This document shows positions 32,681 to 34,887 of a stretch of 34,887 nucleotides of DNA, one piece after another. Origin of the DNA: a virus; the IMG/VR virus record IMGVR_UViG_3300036846_001602, positions 1 to 34,887 of that record, one strand, 5' to 3'. The notes below the pieces were generated by a model that had not been told where the DNA came from, did no database searches, and saw only the letters and a list, made by a program, of their open reading frames with translations. How positions within the stretch are numbered: the first letter of the stretch is position 1; every line of letters begins with the position of its first letter. Both the position numbers and the translations under genes were made by a program.

Positions 32681-32902
32681 ATGTTCCATTGTCCGTTATG
32701 CCATACAGCCGCTCATGCCCGTACCAGTCGCTACTTTACGGACACGACTAAGGAACGTTATCACCAGTGCACAAACATCAATTGCAGTTGCACGTTTGTC
32801 ACGACTGAGACGGTCGAGCGCTACATTGTTAAGCCGGGCGAAGTGAAGCCAGCTTTACCTCACCCAACAGCGACAGGACAGCAACAAATCGCCTGGATGT
32901 AA
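32681..32902 (+). CDS. ogr: Late transcription activator Ogr
   Basis: 73-aa Ogr/Delta zinc-finger activator (P2 72 aa). Cys4 zinc site: FHCPLCHTAAHARTSRY then YHQCTNINCSCTF. TKERYHQC and VERYIVKPGEVKPA follow P2. It recruits host RNA polymerase through the alpha subunit to the late promoters. The ATG at 32681 gives the P2 N-terminus MFHCPLC. A GTG three codons earlier is less likely. AGGTGAGGTGA lies upstream. It ends in a strong terminator. Confidence 0.97.
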   Translation: MFHCPLCHTAAHARTSRYFTDTTKERYHQCTNINCSCTFVTTETVERYIVKPGEVKPALPHPTATGQQQIAWM

Positions 32903-32937
32903 AAAAGAGGCCTCGCAATTGCGAGGTCTCTTTTTTT
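32901..32937 (+). terminator. Rho-independent terminator after ogr
   Basis: The stem GAGGCCTCGC-AATT-GCGAGGTCTC is flanked by A6 and T7, so it should work in both directions. It directly follows the ogr stop and marks the right end of the phage genes. Confidence 0.92.
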
Positions 32938-33124
32938 GTACCGATAATATTATTTTTGTGATTTGACTTAAGGTGAAAGCCTATCAGGTGCCAACAGTAA
33001 ACGTAGCTAACTAAGAGGTTTATATATTACGGGGAGCAAGTTACGAGTATGCAAAGAAAAAGCTTTGACTAAGGAGTAAGCTGGTGCATGAGTCCCGGTT
33101 TACTCCCAAAGAGTGAACTACTGA
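32938..33124. other. Presumed right attachment region (attR), not resolved
   Basis: About 190 bp, AT-rich, with no gene I can support. In P2 the att core lies directly beyond ogr, so the phage-host junction should be here. Without the left junction the core cannot be identified. I see no TGTGGACA arm site. GGAGTAA (33073-33079) and TTACTCC (33100-33106) form an inverted repeat that may be a hairpin beyond the next gene. Confidence 0.35.
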
Positions 33125-34159
33125 CTAGGAATTATTTTTCCAGTGGTGTATCACAAGTGGTCCTGCCCACGAAGGCATTAAGGAGTTGTTGAATAAGCAG
33201 AAAAGATCATTAGGTTCATCAGGGTTTTCCCTGCGAAATTTCCAAGCCTTATTTGTACCTTTCTCATGAATACCCAACCCACCGTCATCAAACATCATTA
33301 TCTGAAATTCAGGCTTATCTATGCCACTAGATTTTAATTCTTTCAGGAATGGTCCGTCTACATTCATTAATGTCTTTTCAATTTCTTTTGCATAATAAGA
33401 AATTCTATTGCTGAATACTGAAACGCGCGTGGCAGTCACTGCTGTAGTCATCCCCATACCGATTGGCGCATAAATTTTTCCGTCTACCTCGAAGGGCATG
33501 TTTATTCCGTTGTTCCTCATGTTTGCTATATCTGCATCGGTAATGGGTTGAGTGTTAGCCAAGCTTATAGCACCCTTCATATGATAAGGTTCGGCTTCAT
33601 CAGGCCAGTTTCGAATAAAGGTCTCAACTAAATCTCGTTGAGAATAAAGATTGGGCTCAACATCTTTATCATGATGTTTTATATCGATAAAAAGCACAGC
33701 ATCATTGTAAACTTTCAGGAATAACACCCATTCTGAGCGGTCCGAGTACTTATTCATTGAATCGACCGGATTCAGTGGTAGATGCAGGTGATGGATACCC
33801 CAGTCCGCCCAGAGGCCATCAGTTCTTTTCTTTTCTTTTTTACCACTGGTGTCGTTAAAAAGCGTCAATGTCTTACTCTGATAAGGATTGACGTCGCCGC
33901 CTGCAGTAAATAAATCTTCAATTCTTTGCAGTCCTGCTTTTGAATCATCAGAAATATTAACGGGGAATCGGTCTGATTTAAGAATTGTACGTTTTGCTGG
34001 GGCTATATAGCGTAAAAGAAAATCACACCATCTCAGCAGCGGATCGTGAAGATTAGAATGCGCAGTTTTAACATATGATAGCTCAAAGGCTTCAATAGCT
34101 TTTTCCGCAATTTCATCGATTTCTTTATGTAAATCTATAGTTTTTGTTGTTCCTGACAT
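33125..34159 (-). CDS. Unknown 344-aa protein in right flank
   Basis: A soluble 344-aa protein I do not recognise. The N-terminus is helical (IDLHKEIDEIAEKAIEAFEL). The centre has a striking strand-rich His region: ADWGIHHLHLPLN (about 117-129), WVLFLKVYNDAVLFIDIKHHDKD, then VETFIRNWPDE. The paired HHLHL and IDIKHH could form a metal site, but no known nuclease motif is complete. A GGAG precedes the ATG. It is AT-rich, unlike the phage core, and lies beyond the ogr terminator, so it is probably flanking host or island DNA. It may be an accessory or defence gene (weak inference from location). Confidence 0.7.
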   Translation of the reverse strand: MSGTTKTIDLHKEIDEIAEKAIEAFELSYVKTAHSNLHDPLLRWCDFLLRYIAPAKRTILKSDRFPVNISDDSKAGLQRIEDLFTAGGDVNPYQSKTLTLFNDTSGKKEKKRTDGLWADWGIHHLHLPLNPVDSMNKYSDRSEWVLFLKVYNDAVLFIDIKHHDKDVEPNLYSQRDLVETFIRNWPDEAEPYHMKGAISLANTQPITDADIANMRNNGINMPFEVDGKIYAPIGMGMTTAVTATRVSVFSNRISYYAKEIEKTLMNVDGPFLKELKSSGIDKPEFQIMMFDDGGLGIHEKGTNKAWKFRRENPDEPNDLFCLFNNSLMPSWAGPLVIHHWKNNS

Positions 34160-34267
34160 AATAACTCCATTTGAATGTACAGTTTATTTATTACGATGAT
34201 TTAATGCATGCCCGTCGTAATGGCTGGACTGTCCAATGACTTGAGGATACCCATCAGTGATACAGAT

Positions 34268-34408
34268 ATGACTACAATAACTGTTCATCTGAAAAAAGAG
34301 TTCAAGCGACAAACATGTAAATACTATCCTTCTGAAACGAGCATTGCTGAGATTCAGCTCCCAGACTTAGTGGTAGAAGACTTAAATTCCATTAGCACAC
34401 CCCATTGA
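34268..34408 (+). CDS. Doubtful small ORF
   Basis: 46 codons from the ATG at 34268 (MTTITVHLKKEFKRQTCKYY...), or 66 from 34208. Neither start has a clear ribosome site. The product has a strand-helix look and no recognisable motif. It is divergent from the 344-aa gene. It may be a gene remnant or chance. Confidence 0.2.
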   Translation: MTTITVHLKKEFKRQTCKYYPSETSIAEIQLPDLVVEDLNSISTPH

Positions 34409-34617
34409 AATACAGTTTTGGCCAAAAGATAAAGATTTTACAGAACGGATAAGTAATTAACAATTGATAAAATCTTGGAGACGAAAATACACACTCTACT
34501 ACTAAAAAAGATTCATCCTCGAAGCTTTGGTACGAGGTTGAATGTCTTGATCTCGCTCACCGCAGGCCAACTCGCTTCAAGGAACAGGCCAGAGTCCATG
34601 TGCAATCGTCGTTAGGC
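34409..34617. other. Non-coding AT-rich flank
   Basis: About 209 bp with no supported gene, tRNA or clear hairpin with T-run. I see nothing specific. Confidence 0.4.
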
Positions 34618-34887
34618 TTACTTCTTTCGAAATAAAGAAGCCAATGCTGCTGCTAAAAATCCGATCAGGGGCATAGTACCTGCACCAGCAAGAAAGTTAT
34701 TGTGGTCTATCTTGTTATTTCTGCGAATATCCACGAAACGAGAACGTGCGTTTTCTTCATTCGTGGCGTAAACCTCTTCAAACTGTCTTTCATAACCCTC
34801 TGTTGCCAGTTGAGAAGCTTTGTCAGTGGCAGAGCGTTCCAGCGCAATGACTTCCTTACCTTTTTGGAAAAAACAGTAATCTGGCAT
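34618..34887 (-). CDS. Small protein with C-terminal membrane helix, at window edge
   Basis: 89 aa if the ATG at 34885-34887 is the true start. That codon is the last of the window, so an upstream start cannot be excluded. It is charged and helical for the first 60 residues (KEVIALERSATDKASQLATEGYERQFEEVYATNEENARSRFVDIRR). One hydrophobic segment follows (GTMPLIGFLAAALASLF, about 70-86), then RKK. This is a tail-anchor-like layout. I do not know its function. It is probably outside the prophage. Confidence 0.6.
   Translation of the reverse strand: MPDYCFFQKGKEVIALERSATDKASQLATEGYERQFEEVYATNEENARSRFVDIRRNNKIDHNNFLAGAGTMPLIGFLAAALASLFRKK

Noticed and set aside
32995-33020. Stretch resembling part of the tmRNA 3' region (TAAACGTAGCTAACTAAG)
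   Set aside because: Only a short partial similarity. No acceptor stem, T-loop or CCA end follows, so it is not a tmRNA or a clear attR in ssrA.

Overview
The window is a nearly complete P2-like (Peduovirus-type) temperate phage, integrated in or assembled from an enterobacterium. Almost every core gene can be matched to its P2/186 counterpart in order and length: int, C, cox, fil-like gene, B, four small early genes, A, cos, Q, P, O, N, M, L, X, holin, K, lysB, lysC, R, S, V, W, J, I, H, G, FI, FII, E/E', T, U, D, ogr. The close match to coliphage P2 and 186 points to an Enterobacterales host. I cannot name the species from this sequence.

Layout. Positions 1-1527 hold the integration and immunity switch: int and the C repressor on the minus strand, a face-to-face promoter region with direct repeats, then cox. 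Positions 1527-5867 are the early replication operon, ending in the rolling-circle initiator A, which carries a P2-type origin inside its own coding sequence. Positions 5917-9432 are an AT-rich cargo block where P2 carries tin/old. It holds an intact cytosine-C5 DNA methyltransferase and, convergent to it, a coupled pair: a GHKL (MORC/MutL-like) ATPase and an unrecognised protein with a Rossmann-like N-terminus. The cos site is at 9639-9657 and matches the phage 186 type as I recall it. Portal and terminase (minus) and the head genes (plus) diverge from about 12.7 kb. Lysis genes run from 16.4 to 17.7 kb and tail completion genes R and S follow.

A second AT-rich cargo block (18.8-20.95 kb) sits between S and V, the orf30 site of P2. 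It encodes two exported, translationally coupled proteins: a pesticin-type muramidase and a trypsin-like serine protease with a complete catalytic triad. Baseplate, fibre, sheath, tube and tape-measure genes follow. In the G-FI gap, where P2 has Z/fun, there is only a 39-codon minus-strand gene for a one-span membrane protein with an acidic tail. The phage ends with ogr and a strong terminator (32.9 kb). Beyond that lies AT-rich flanking DNA with a 344-aa protein of unknown function and an 89-aa tail-anchored-like protein.

How it works together. C and Cox decide lysogeny against lysis and control int. A nicks the origin, with B as helicase-loading helper. Ogr turns on the late operons. P/M package from cos into N capsids processed by O. 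Lysis looks like a phage-21-type pinholin plus a SAR endolysin plus nested spanins, not the P2 arrangement. The two cargo cassettes are the most likely places for undescribed biology: a probable methyltransferase/GHKL-ATPase defence system and a periplasmic muramidase-protease pair.
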